A stretch of DNA of 64,000 bases, taken from positions 62,001-126,000 of the forward strand of contig NZ_JABEYA020000001.1 in the NCBI RefSeq assembly GCF_013074385.2, given 5' to 3'. Below the pieces are notes generated by a model, which searched no databases, was not told the DNA's origin, and saw only the letters and a list, made by a program, of their open reading frames with translations. A program made the position numbers and the translations under genes. Below are positions 19,879 through 28,481 of this stretch, in pieces. The DNA comes from Vibrio ostreicida (GTDB taxonomy: Bacteria; Pseudomonadota; Gammaproteobacteria; Enterobacterales; Vibrionaceae). How positions within the stretch are numbered: position 1 is the stretch's first letter; every line of letters begins with the position of its first letter.

Positions 19879-20472
19879 ATGTCAACACAATTGGCTAACC
19901 CGGCCCCGCTGGGCTTGATGGGGTTTGGTATGACAACCATCCTGCTTAATATCCACAATGCAGGTTTTTTTCCCATTGACTCCATGATTTTGGCGATGGG
20001 GATTTTTTACGGTGGTCTCAGCCAAGTACTGGTTGGTATGATGTGTTTTAAACGTGGAGATACGTTTGGCACAACCGCATTTACTTCCTATGGTCTCTTT
20101 TGGTTAACCTTAGTCGGTCTGATCGTTATGCCGTATATGGGGCTTCCCGCGAGTCCAGCGGGCTTTATGGGATGGTACCTATTGCTCTGGGGTGTCTTTA
20201 CTGGTTTTATGTTTATTGGCTCTCTGTGTTACCCAACCGCAAAACAAGTTGTGTTTGGATCTTTGACCGTTTTGTTCTTTTTATTAGCGCTGCGTGATTT
20301 TACAGGTAATCATGTCATTGGCATGATTGCAGGTTTTGAAGGTCTCTTTTGTGGTGCCAGTGCTATTTACTTCGCCATGGCACAAGTACTTAATAACGAA
20401 TTTGGACGAACGGTTTTACCTGTCGGAAAACCAAGAATTCAACGTAAGGCACTCAAACTGGCGCAAGCGTAA
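19879..20472 (+). CDS. satP: Acetate/succinate-proton symporter, SatP (YaaH/GPR1) family
   Basis: A 197-aa inner-membrane protein with six predicted helices. The family signature [14 protein letters not shown] sits at the N-terminus, and the second helix contains [16 protein letters not shown]. Members move acetate and succinate. It stands alone, with a strong shared terminator downstream. Confidence 0.92.
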   Translation: MSTQLANPAPLGLMGFGMTTILLNIHNAGFFPIDSMILAMGIFYGGLSQVLVGMMCFKRGDTFGTTAFTSYGLFWLTLVGLIVMPYMGLPASPAGFMGWYLLLWGVFTGFMFIGSLCYPTAKQVVFGSLTVLFFLLALRDFTGNHVIGMIAGFEGLFCGASAIYFAMAQVLNNEFGRTVLPVGKPRIQRKALKLAQA

Positions 20473-20514
20473 ATGATATGAATTGAACAACAAGCGTTGT
20501 TATCGACCAAGATG

Positions 20515-20545
20515 AAAGGGGTTAGCCATTGGCTAACCCCTTTTA
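20515..20545. terminator. Bidirectional terminator between satP and the alanine symporter
   Basis: A near-perfect 28-base palindrome (AAAGGGGTTAGCCA at 20515-20528 with its complement at 20530-20543), with TTTT on the + side and TTTC on the other. It serves the two convergent genes. Confidence 0.9.
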
Positions 20546-20576
20546 TTACCACTACTTTTTTCTTAGATTTCCAAAT

Positions 20577-22115
20577 TTAAGTTGAAGGTTGTTCAACCGG
20601 CTTGGATTCGATTTCTGCTGTTGGTTCTTTGCCTGTCTTGCGACGGTATTTATCTTCCCAGTAATCTGCCCCTGTTATGCCAAGCTTGACAGGGTTGAAA
20701 GTGTAATCTGTTACGCCTTGTTTCTGCTGCTCTTCATAGTCATGGAGTGCTTTTAGTGCAGGCTTAGACATAAAGAAAATTAATACAATACCGACGATAT
20801 TTAGCCAGGCCATCAGACCCACACCCACATCGCCCATCGCCCATGCAAGATTAGCTGTCTTAACTGTACCGTAGAACACAACTGCGATGAGTGCCAATTT
20901 TAGTACGAACATCAGGCCGTTAACTTTGATATGACGACGGATATAGGCCACATTTGTCTCTGCAATGTAGTAATACGCCAAAATAGTGGTGAAAGCGAAG
21001 AAGAACAGGGCAATAGCGATAAATGGCTTACCGATACCAGGAAGCGTACTTTCGATCGCCATCTGTGTAAATACTGGCCCGTTTGCCGCAATATCGGTGG
21101 CTATATTTTGGACGAGAAAGCCTTCTGCACCATGAACATTGTAAGCACCAGTAATAATGATCATAAAAGCGGTCGCAGAACAAACCAGTAACGTATCAAT
21201 GTAAATCGAGAACGATTGCACCAAACCTTGTTGCGCTGGGTGATCGACGCTGGCGGCAGCTGCGGCATGAGGCCCGGTTCCCTGACCTGCTTCATTTGAG
21301 TACACGCCTCGTTTTACTCCCCAACCGATGGCAGCACCGAATCCAGCCATTGGAGTAAATGCATCGCCAATAATCATGGAGAATACGCGAGGTACTTCGC
21401 CAATATTAAGCAGGATGATAATGAAGGCTGTGATGATGTACGCCAAGGCCATAAACGGTACAACGATCTGGGTGAAGTTGGCGATACGCTTGACTCCCCC
21501 AAAAATGATGAAAGCAAGAATAACCGAGACAATGGTCCCTGTTAATATTTTGGCAAAGCTAAATGTTCCTATGGCTGTTTCAATCATCGCTCCGGAGCCA
21601 AAGGCCGCTTCTACTGCATTACCGATACTGTTCGATTGAACACCCGGCAGCAGGAATCCACAGGCAAAAATGGTTGCAATCGCAAAGATCCATGCGTACC
21701 ACGTCTGCCCCATAGCTTTTTCGATATAGTAGGCTGGACCACCGCGAAATTCGCCGTTGTCTTCTTCTTTATATATTTGTGCCAATGTTGATTCTGCATA
21801 AGCGGTAGCGGCACCAAAAAAGGCCACGACCCACATCCAGAATACTGCTCCTGGCCCACCGAAACCGATAGCGGCCGCGACACCGGCAATATTGCCGGTG
21901 CCGACACGGCCAGAAAGTGAGACGGCAAGCGCCTGAAAAGAAGAGATGCCTTTAGATGAGCTTTTGCCTGAAAGAAGCAGGCGCCACATTTCGCTGAAGT
22001 GACGGATTTGGACAAATCGCGTCATGATTGAATAGAACAAACCTGCGCCGAGACACAAATAGATTAGTGCCGGACTCCAGATGATCCCATTCAGAAAATC
22101 AACAAATGACTGCAT
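20577..22115 (-). CDS. Sodium:alanine/glycine symporter (AGCS family)
   Basis: A 512-aa AGCS transporter with about 11 helices. Conserved stretches are SLSGRVGTGNIAGVAAAI (ion/substrate region), GGPGAVFWMWVVAFFGAATAYAES and GWGVKRGVYSNEAGQGTGP. It has a charged C-terminal tail. It is the downstream neighbour, in the same direction, of dadA. Since DadA oxidises D-amino acids such as D-alanine, the two probably serve alanine uptake and use; the 302-base gap leaves it open whether they share a transcript. A second AGCS gene at 35.5 kb has a different context. Confidence 0.93.
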   Translation of the reverse strand: MQSFVDFLNGIIWSPALIYLCLGAGLFYSIMTRFVQIRHFSEMWRLLLSGKSSSKGISSFQALAVSLSGRVGTGNIAGVAAAIGFGGPGAVFWMWVVAFFGAATAYAESTLAQIYKEEDNGEFRGGPAYYIEKAMGQTWYAWIFAIATIFACGFLLPGVQSNSIGNAVEAAFGSGAMIETAIGTFSFAKILTGTIVSVILAFIIFGGVKRIANFTQIVVPFMALAYIITAFIIILLNIGEVPRVFSMIIGDAFTPMAGFGAAIGWGVKRGVYSNEAGQGTGPHAAAAASVDHPAQQGLVQSFSIYIDTLLVCSATAFMIIITGAYNVHGAEGFLVQNIATDIAANGPVFTQMAIESTLPGIGKPFIAIALFFFAFTTILAYYYIAETNVAYIRRHIKVNGLMFVLKLALIAVVFYGTVKTANLAWAMGDVGVGLMAWLNIVGIVLIFFMSKPALKALHDYEEQQKQGVTDYTFNPVKLGITGADYWEDKYRRKTGKEPTAEIESKPVEQPST

Positions 22116-22417
22116 AAGTATTTTCCTGTTTAGTGTTGTTATGGTTGTTTTCTGAACAGGATATTAACCTTTTTGTAACTCAAATGTTAATAGATTTATT
22201 CTATAAAGTTGTTTAGCGTGAACTTAGACACAAAAATCCAAATTGATTATATAAATTAGTGTTCTACAAGAAAATATTTATTGAAATGCAAATTATTGTG
22301 TTCTTTTTGTTCAGTTTTTTGGTTGTGTTTACAAACGAATGACAGGCTTATTTATATTTATGTTGTTTGACCTTCGCAGAGGGGTCAAAGGTAAAACAGT
22401 CCCATAGGTTAAGGCAT
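22116..22417. other. AT-rich gap between dadA and the alanine symporter
   Basis: 302 bases, strongly AT-rich around 22150-22330. Probably the symporter promoter. I see no terminator for dadA and no RNA gene. Confidence 0.4.
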
Positions 22418-23668
22418 TCACCCATAACGAGCGAGGCTGAGCTCTTGATATTGGGTTTGCTTTTTCTGGGTTATGATCTGAGTAAGTATGTCAGCTGAAC
22501 CGCAAGCCATTGTCCAACCTAGCGTTCCGTGCCCAGTATTTGTGAACAAATTACCGAATGGTGTTTGACCAATAATAGGTGTACCGTCGGGAGTCATCGG
22601 ACGAAACCCTGACCAGTACTGTGCTTGTGATAAGTCAGTACCTTCAGGAAACATCTGGCTGACGACATGGTTAAGCGTTGACAGTCGTTTATTTGGCAAA
22701 GTGGTATCAAATCCAGATAATTCCGCAGTTCCTGCTACACGAATTCGTTGGTCAAATCGCGTGACCGCAACCTTATACTTTTCATCCATAATGGTCGAAC
22801 GGGGAGCACTGGCCTCATTAACGATAGGCAGTGTTAGTGAATAGCCTTTGACAGGATAAAGTGGCACTTTGATCCCAATGGTGTTGAGTAGGGATTTAGA
22901 GTAGCAACCCATGGCGACCACAAAGTTATCAGCCTCGATATGACCGTCAGAAGTCGTGACAGCGGCGATGCGACGGTTTTCGGTCTTGAACCCCGTAACT
23001 TCAGTATTAAATAAGAAGGAAACACCAGCGGTTTCAGCCATCGCTTGTAACTGCTGACAAAACAGATAACAGTCTCCAGTCTCATCTTGCGGTAGGTAAA
23101 GTCCACCAGCAAGGTGGCCTTTTACATTGGCCAGCCCAGGTTCCTGAGTCAGGCAGCCTTTTGCATCCAGCAGTTGGTAACGGGTGCCGCTTTCTTCGAG
23201 TAGGGTAATATCTTTTTCGATGGCCTTGAGCTGTTGCGTGTGTCGAAAAATTTGCAGTGTGCCTTGAGTTCGTCCCTGATAGTTGAGGTTATGCTCTCGG
23301 TTTAATTGGGCTAAACAGGTCCGGCTATGATTAGCGATCCCTAACATACGGGCTTTATTGATACGGTACTTATCCCATCGGCATTGATACAGCATTTGAG
23401 TTGCCCATTGCAACCAATCTGGTTTAAAGCTGGGCTTTATTTTTAAAGGTGCGTGTGGAGCTAGCAGCCATTTAAGTGCCTTGGCTGGCACCCCTGGGGC
23501 AGCCCAAGGCGATGAGTATCCATAAGAAATCTGCCCAGCGTTAGCAAAGCTGGTCTCCTCTGCGCTACGAGGTTGGCGATCAAGTACGGTGACTTCGCAG
23601 CCTGCCTGAGAAAGATACCACGCACTGGTTAATCCAATGACCCCGCTTCCTAAAATCACGACTTTCAC
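22418..23668 (-). CDS. dadA: D-amino acid dehydrogenase (DadA)
   Basis: An FAD-dependent, membrane-associated dehydrogenase that deaminates D-alanine and other D-amino acids to 2-oxo acids. The N-terminal FAD-binding motif VVILGSGVIGLTSAWYLSQAG is clear. FANAGQISYGYSSPWAAPG and the C-terminal GFRPMTPDGTPIIG and NTGHGTLGWTMACGSA are diagnostic. 416 aa is normal. It is divergent from a LysR regulator, 100 bases away, which probably controls it. Confidence 0.93.
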   Translation of the reverse strand: MKVVILGSGVIGLTSAWYLSQAGCEVTVLDRQPRSAEETSFANAGQISYGYSSPWAAPGVPAKALKWLLAPHAPLKIKPSFKPDWLQWATQMLYQCRWDKYRINKARMLGIANHSRTCLAQLNREHNLNYQGRTQGTLQIFRHTQQLKAIEKDITLLEESGTRYQLLDAKGCLTQEPGLANVKGHLAGGLYLPQDETGDCYLFCQQLQAMAETAGVSFLFNTEVTGFKTENRRIAAVTTSDGHIEADNFVVAMGCYSKSLLNTIGIKVPLYPVKGYSLTLPIVNEASAPRSTIMDEKYKVAVTRFDQRIRVAGTAELSGFDTTLPNKRLSTLNHVVSQMFPEGTDLSQAQYWSGFRPMTPDGTPIIGQTPFGNLFTNTGHGTLGWTMACGSADILTQIITQKKQTQYQELSLARYG

Positions 23669-23768
23669 AATCTACTCCACACTTTATCCTTTTGTTTAGG
23701 GTGGTCGATTTACATTACATTTACTATGCATAAAAATTAACACTACCCTTTAAAATTATTAAACGCTC

Positions 23769-24668
23769 ATGAAATCTGTGTTTCTAAATGGCATTAATTT
23801 GGTGTGTCTTGTCTCGAAACACCAAAGCCTTACCAGTGCCGCCCGACAACTCAACCTTACAACGGGTGCCGTCAGCCAGCAGTTGCAGGCAATCGAGCAA
23901 CGGCTGGGTTTTTGTGTTTTTGAGCGTCATGCGAGAGGTATCCGCCTGACGGTGCGAGGACGAGTATTGATTGACGCGGTGATGCCGCATTTGGAGGCGA
24001 TTGAAGAGCATGTCGTTCAGCTGATGCAAGTGATCGACACGAAGCAAATCCGTTTAAAGTTGACCCCATCGTTAGCATTCAAGTGGTTGGTGCCCAGACT
24101 AGAAAATTTCCAAAAACGTTACCCACAAATCCAGATCCATACCTTTGCAGAAGGGGCGTTAGTGGATAGTGATATTCACGACTATGATCTGGCGATTGAT
24201 TATGGCCCTTTGCCTTATCAGCGCAATGATGCTGAGTTGTTAATGGAAGAATCACTGCTTCCCGTAATGAGTCCAGACTATTTCAATCATTGCTCTCATT
24301 TAACCGCTGGTGCATCAGACCATCATTGGCAACAAGTCACTTTATTACACGACGCAATGCCATGGCTAGGGGCGGCCAAAGATGGTGAGTGGCGTTACTG
24401 GGCGTCTGCTCACCAGCTTCATTTTGATACGCAACAAGGCCATTTTTTTAACCGGACAGACATGGCGATGTCGGCGGCTGAAGCGGGAGTTGGTGTCGCG
24501 CTGGCAAGAGTCGCTCTGCTTGGTGATGCGCTCAAACAGAAAAAGCTGGTGGCCCCCTTTCCTCCTATTGCCGCCAATGCGGGGTACTTTCTTATCACTC
24601 AGCGTGATAATTCTGATACACGACGGTTTAAGCATTGGTTAAAACAACAGATTATTGACGATCATTAG
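23769..24668 (+). CDS. LysR-family transcriptional regulator (likely controls dadA)
   Basis: 299 aa. The N-terminal winged helix-turn-helix (about 8-67) has HQSLTSAARQLNLTTGAVSQQLQAIE. A periplasmic-binding-like effector domain follows. The fold is nearest the GcvA/DsdC-like subgroup. The divergent position, 100 bases from dadA, is the classical LysR arrangement. I infer that it responds to an amino acid; the ligand is not readable from sequence. Confidence 0.88.
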   Translation: MKSVFLNGINLVCLVSKHQSLTSAARQLNLTTGAVSQQLQAIEQRLGFCVFERHARGIRLTVRGRVLIDAVMPHLEAIEEHVVQLMQVIDTKQIRLKLTPSLAFKWLVPRLENFQKRYPQIQIHTFAEGALVDSDIHDYDLAIDYGPLPYQRNDAELLMEESLLPVMSPDYFNHCSHLTAGASDHHWQQVTLLHDAMPWLGAAKDGEWRYWASAHQLHFDTQQGHFFNRTDMAMSAAEAGVGVALARVALLGDALKQKKLVAPFPPIAANAGYFLITQRDNSDTRRFKHWLKQQIIDDH

Positions 24669-24758
24669 GTAAATTAATCTGGCGAGCGCAGGGCTTCACA
24701 CTACACTTAGGTGTGTGCCGTAACTCTTGAATTTACTGGTGTATTTGGGGCAGCGTAT

Positions 24759-25736
24759 ATGGAATCAACGCAAAATCAATGCCGCTATCAAAACCCTGAT
24801 GGTTGGTGTTGCGATCAGCAGTGTGGGGAATCTGGATTATGTTATTGGCACGATCCAGACGTCGATAAAAGCAAAGACGATATAAAAGATAAATTGGAAC
24901 AGTGGGCTGCAGAAGGAAAGCCGCTCGATGGATTTCAATTAGCAAAAACGCATTTGGCGGATATCAACCTCGTCAATCGTGGATCCAAACAAGGGTATTC
25001 CTGTCGAAATGCAGACTTTTACCGTGCCGATTTGTCGGACGCACATTTTTTTGGCCTTGACCTGAGCGGTTCTTCACTGATGAAATCGAGGATGATGGGC
25101 GCCAATTTGCATTGTGCTAATCTTGATGGCTGCAACTTGCTTGGGGCGGATCTAGGCCGAGCGAAACTGGAAAATGTTGAATGGGGTCGTCGCTTAAAGC
25201 AAGAAGTCGAGGCGAAGCAAGCGCGCAAAAAGCGGCAATATCAGCAATCCAGAGCGCTTTATCAGGAAGCTGAAGAGGTGTGTAGAAATATTCGTAAACA
25301 AAGTGAAAAGCAAGGGTTGTTTGAAATGGCGGGGGATTTTTTCAAGCGCGAAATGCGTTTCCGGCGTTATCAGCTACCTAGATTAAGTTTAAAGCGCATG
25401 GTTTCAAAAGTGGTCGATCTCTTTTGTGGCTATGGGGAAGATCCCATGAGAGTGGTGTTGTTTTCTATCTTCCTGATTTTGGTGTGTGCGTTAGCCTACT
25501 TTTTTCTTGATACTGCGGGAGCACACCCCATCTATGAGGACCTGAGCGGCTGGCAGTTTTATCTGTTTGAATTTTTAAATTCGCTCTACTTTAGTGTCGT
25601 GACCTTTACCACACTTGGTTATGGTGATATATCACCGATAGGTTTTGCTCGTTTTATCGCCGCCTTTGAGGCCTTTCTCGGCAGTTTTACGATGGCACTT
25701 TTTGTGGTGGTGTTTGTGAAAAAAATGACGCGCTAG
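24759..25736 (+). CDS. Pentapeptide-repeat protein fused to a two-helix potassium channel
   Basis: Order of parts: a Cys-rich N-terminus (about 1-45, GWCCDQQCGESGLC, likely metal-binding); a pentapeptide-repeat helix (about 85-150, with ADFYRADLSDAHFFGLDLSG and GANLHCANLDGCNLLGADLG); a basic coiled-coil (about 155-200); and a C-terminal two-transmembrane ion-channel domain with the K+ filter TTLGYGD. I chose ATG 24759 after GGGG; the GTG 24711 frame start lacks support. 325 aa. Probably an inner-membrane K+ channel with a cytosolic sensor. The signal it senses is unknown. It is convergent with the ferredoxin gene. Confidence 0.88.
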   Translation: MESTQNQCRYQNPDGWCCDQQCGESGLCYWHDPDVDKSKDDIKDKLEQWAAEGKPLDGFQLAKTHLADINLVNRGSKQGYSCRNADFYRADLSDAHFFGLDLSGSSLMKSRMMGANLHCANLDGCNLLGADLGRAKLENVEWGRRLKQEVEAKQARKKRQYQQSRALYQEAEEVCRNIRKQSEKQGLFEMAGDFFKREMRFRRYQLPRLSLKRMVSKVVDLFCGYGEDPMRVVLFSIFLILVCALAYFFLDTAGAHPIYEDLSGWQFYLFEFLNSLYFSVVTFTTLGYGDISPIGFARFIAAFEAFLGSFTMALFVVVFVKKMTR

Positions 25737-25775
25737 AAACGGCAATAGTCCGATTAAAGGTCAAGGAGAGTGGGT

Positions 25776-26048
25776 TTATCTTTTACGCACGATGCTGACA
25801 TCTGAAGTTGGGTAACTGCAGCAGGGCAAAATATAACCCTGTTCAATATCTTGATCAGAAATGCCACCCTTGGCACACATGCTGATAGCACCGCCCAGTT
25901 TTTTTATTTTGCATATACCGCAACATCCAATGCCACATCCTCTCGGAAGAAGATAACCTTCTTGCTCAAGTGTGGCGAGAAGCGAGGTGTTTTCATTGGC
26001 ATTTTGTGAAACCACCTCGCCATCAATGGTGATGGTAAACTTAGTCAT
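25776..26048 (-). CDS. 2Fe-2S ferredoxin, last gene of a four-gene biosynthetic-type operon
   Basis: A 90-residue plant-type ferredoxin. The cluster motif CX4CX2C is visible as CGIGCCGIC, with the fourth Cys in ILPCCSYP. Its ATG overlaps the end of the upstream oxidase gene by 8 bases (ATGACTAA), so translation is coupled. The natural inference is that it supplies electrons to that diiron oxidase. A dedicated reductase is not in the cluster, so a cellular one must serve. Confidence 0.88.
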   Translation of the reverse strand: MTKFTITIDGEVVSQNANENTSLLATLEQEGYLLPRGCGIGCCGICKIKKLGGAISMCAKGGISDQDIEQGYILPCCSYPTSDVSIVRKR

Positions 26049-26718
26049 TTGGTGTCATTTGTTTTTCTAAATATTGGTGAGCTACCCCTTCGAGAATTTT
26101 TCCGGTCAGGTATAAGGTGGTTCTCGCAACTTGCTTGACACTTTCACGTTCCTCATCACTCGATACCCAATCCAAAATAGCATTCTCTACATCCAAAGCA
26201 TGTTGCACATCAATGTCGGCATGAGCGATAAAAAAAGTCATTTGATTATCGCTCAGGCCGAGGTTTGTTTTGCATACCTCCAAAAGGGGTTTCAATTGCT
26301 CATAGCTGTCTTCGGCCCAGAAACTGTACCCCAATCTGGCTATGGTGCCTTGTTTCATCGCGACACTATCCAGATAGCCACTCAAGGCTTCGGTGGCTGG
26401 TAGGGGAGGTGAAAGTAAAACCGTTTCCTCAACGCCAATCGATTTGAGGTCGTGCACGACCATATTTTCATGGCCTAACTCTTCAATGGCATGTTTAAGT
26501 GCAAAATGAATCAGGCCAACTTTTTTGTTGTCTTCTTGAAAAACAGCACTGGCCTGATTGATGGCGTTGTACTTGGTGTAATGATAAATCTGGATCAACG
26601 TCAATATGTAGAGTTCGGGGTCTTTCATTTCCATCGCAAGTTTAAAGAAGGTGCCGTTTTTTATTTCATCCCATTCCTTATTACATAACGCCTTGAGTTC
26701 TAATATAAAGTCAGACAT
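26041..26718 (-). CDS. Haem-oxygenase-like diiron oxidase (HDO/TenA-like fold)
   Basis: A 225-aa all-helical protein. Likely iron ligands, by comparison with the UndA/CADD pattern, are Glu80 and His83 (IEELGHENMVVHD), Glu136 (FWAEDSYE), and His166, Asp170 and His173 (IAHADIDVQH). HDO enzymes activate O2 on a two-iron centre for reactions such as N-oxygenation, C-C cleavage or decarboxylation of amino or fatty acids; the substrate here is unknown. It starts 11 bases after the NTF2-like gene and is translationally coupled to the ferredoxin. Confidence 0.8.
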   Translation of the reverse strand: MSDFILELKALCNKEWDEIKNGTFFKLAMEMKDPELYILTLIQIYHYTKYNAINQASAVFQEDNKKVGLIHFALKHAIEELGHENMVVHDLKSIGVEETVLLSPPLPATEALSGYLDSVAMKQGTIARLGYSFWAEDSYEQLKPLLEVCKTNLGLSDNQMTFFIAHADIDVQHALDVENAILDWVSSDEERESVKQVARTTLYLTGKILEGVAHQYLEKQMTPND

Positions 26719-26729
26719 GTTTTTCCCTT

Positions 26730-27122
26730 TTATAGCTTAAAGATACGTTTGATTAAGAACATAAATACTGACATCGCACTCAAACCTTCGACAGAGTCCC
26801 AGTGTTCCTTGATTTTATTTTGACTAATTTCATAGATATCGATGGCTTTATATTCAAGCTTCATCCCTAGAAATTGCGTCCAGTGTTTGGCGTAAACAAA
26901 AACATAGTTATCGTTTGCATGTATTTTTTCGATTGAGGCAGAGCCTTTGGGAAACTTGTGGTTATAGTGTTGAAAATAATCGATAAACCCTTGTCTACCG
27001 TTATCCACAAAATTGCTGTTGTTGATGTAGCCTTCATCCATATACTGTTCACAGTTTGAAAGGTTTCTGTTGATGAAAACATCGGTGTAAAAATCGGTGA
27101 CTAACGTGATGTTGTTTTCCAT
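26730..27122 (-). CDS. NTF2/SnoaL-like small protein
   Basis: 130 aa. It begins with the typical SnoaL-type helix (LVTDFYTDVFINRNL) and the sequence YMDEGYINNS. A beta sheet follows, ending in IDIYEISQNKIKEHWDS, the end signature of this fold. Members act as cyclases, isomerases or binding proteins on small hydrophobic substrates. The last 15 residues (SVFMFLIKRIFKL) are hydrophobic and basic, which is unusual and may contact a membrane. It sits between the acyltransferase (4-base gap) and the oxidase (11-base gap). Confidence 0.75.
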   Translation of the reverse strand: MENNITLVTDFYTDVFINRNLSNCEQYMDEGYINNSNFVDNGRQGFIDYFQHYNHKFPKGSASIEKIHANDNYVFVYAKHWTQFLGMKLEYKAIDIYEISQNKIKEHWDSVEGLSAMSVFMFLIKRIFKL

Positions 27123-27126
27123 GTCA

Positions 27127-27849
27127 TTAGATACTCTGCTGATTGTCTATTCTCTGAGAGATAAAATCGATAACCTCTTGCGGATTGGTGATCTCAAGTT
27201 TGAGTCGTTTGATGATGTCATCAATGATATTGACCTTGAATAAATGGTAGGTTTGCGCCCTTTCCTCGATGAAAAAATCGATATTCTCATTACTAAAATT
27301 GATATTCTTACGCTTCATTCGGGGTTTGGTGTAAGTAATGGCACGTTGGATCCCCATTGGAATAAGGATCGAAGTTGAAGAGATCACGGCCAGACAATGC
27401 GCGACCATTCGACTGCTTAATCCGTGGACGTTGTCGACAATAAGTCTTGAATATTCGATGTAATTATCCTTGAAATCCTCGCCGAGAAATGAAGTGAGCT
27501 TTGGCTCTTCAATGTAGTGACAGACTTCAAATGGAAACATGCGTATTCTTTGGCTTGCGACCATTTTTCCATTAAAAAAGAAGGCAAAAATATAGGCATC
27601 GAAATCGTCTTTTTCTAATAGCAGGTTGTCTTGATAGCAAGAAATAATCGATTCATTTTTCTGCGAATAGACCTTACCTCTGAGTGCGGATAATTGGTTT
27701 AATTCCTCTTCAGAGGAGATCAGTTTTACCGCAACGTCTTTTTCTACAAACTGGTTTTTGACCATATAGCTTAACTGGTGGCATTTCTGTTCGATGCGCT
27801 TAAACCCATTATCTTTTTTGACGGTGCTGACATTCGATTCGATAACCAT
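27127..27849 (-). CDS. GNAT-fold N-acyltransferase, FeeM / autoinducer-synthase-like
   Basis: 240 aa, first gene of the operon. The pattern YSQKNESII...LEKDDFDAYIFAFFFNGKMVASQRI, then YIEYSRLIVDNVHG, matches the N-acyl amino acid synthase (FeeM) and AHL-synthase fold: an Asp-rich strand region, a Gly-containing turn, a conserved Arg, and the E-x-S-R-L/F strand. Such enzymes move an acyl group from acyl-ACP or acyl-CoA to an amine. It is AT-rich relative to its neighbours and has no closely related neighbour here. It could instead be an inactive relative; catalytic residues cannot be proved from sequence alone. Confidence 0.7.
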   Translation of the reverse strand: MVIESNVSTVKKDNGFKRIEQKCHQLSYMVKNQFVEKDVAVKLISSEEELNQLSALRGKVYSQKNESIISCYQDNLLLEKDDFDAYIFAFFFNGKMVASQRIRMFPFEVCHYIEEPKLTSFLGEDFKDNYIEYSRLIVDNVHGLSSRMVAHCLAVISSTSILIPMGIQRAITYTKPRMKRKNINFSNENIDFFIEERAQTYHLFKVNIIDDIIKRLKLEITNPQEVIDFISQRIDNQQSI

Positions 27850-28481
27850 GGCTATTGACCCTTATAACTTTATGCGAAACTGATTGCATAATTAGGCTAG
27901 TTTGCTTCAGTGATAAGTCAAATAAGGTGTGTCATTATTGTTATTAATCCGGCAACGGAAAGAAAAATGATATGAAATTTATATAATAATCATTGGTTTG
28001 ACGTCACCGTCTGCGAATAAATAACGCTTACCTTGAGACTCAGCGCTACCGTAAAGTGGCTGTTCAATCGCACAAACATCGATGTTTGTCTCAATAATTG
28101 AGTCGCGTCGCCGATACATTGCTGACCAACGTCAGAGTCTTCAGTTGGAAGTTGTCGAGAATAGTTTCGATAAGACAGGCATTTAATCGTCCGAACTCGA
28201 CGTTAATCTTGCAATTTGTTGTGCAATTTATCAACGGTGAAGGAAAGTTCACAATTCGGGGTTATACTAGGTAAGGACAAGCATCTTATATTGAACTTGG
28301 TTTTTATTATCAGGGTGTTTAATTTTTTTGGCATATTTATTGTTAAATGAGATAGTTTTACATTCGCTTAGGTTATAAACTAAAACCTGAATACCTCGAG
28401 GCGACAGATGATAGGTCGCTACGCAATACGGAATCCGGTTTGCGTAAATGTCATTGATACCGGGAATGAGTAAAATCGAAT
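27850..28481. other. Upstream region of the four-gene operon and of cheV
   Basis: 632 bases. The first ~130 bases are AT-rich and probably carry the operon promoter (minus strand). The middle contains a coding remnant on the minus strand (27979-28119). The last part has the cheV promoter, with no clear sigma-70 or sigma-28 match that I would defend. Confidence 0.4.
27979..28119 (-). pseudogene. Possible remnant of an unidentified gene
   Basis: A 46-codon open frame that reads like the end of a real protein (RDSIIETNIDVCAIEQPLYG, then GKRYLFADGDVKPM). The overlapping frame just upstream also reads protein-like (VEFGRLNACLIETILDNFQL). The two together suggest a gene broken by a frameshift. I do not recognise the family. 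Confidence 0.3.

Noticed and set aside
19686..19898. 70-codon + strand frame between chitinase and satP
   Set aside because: Overlaps the satP start, contains the candidate terminator, and does not read like a protein.
24711..24758. GTG start extending the channel protein by 16 residues
   Set aside because: No ribosome-binding site; ATG 24759 is preceded by GGGG and starts a sensible N-terminus.
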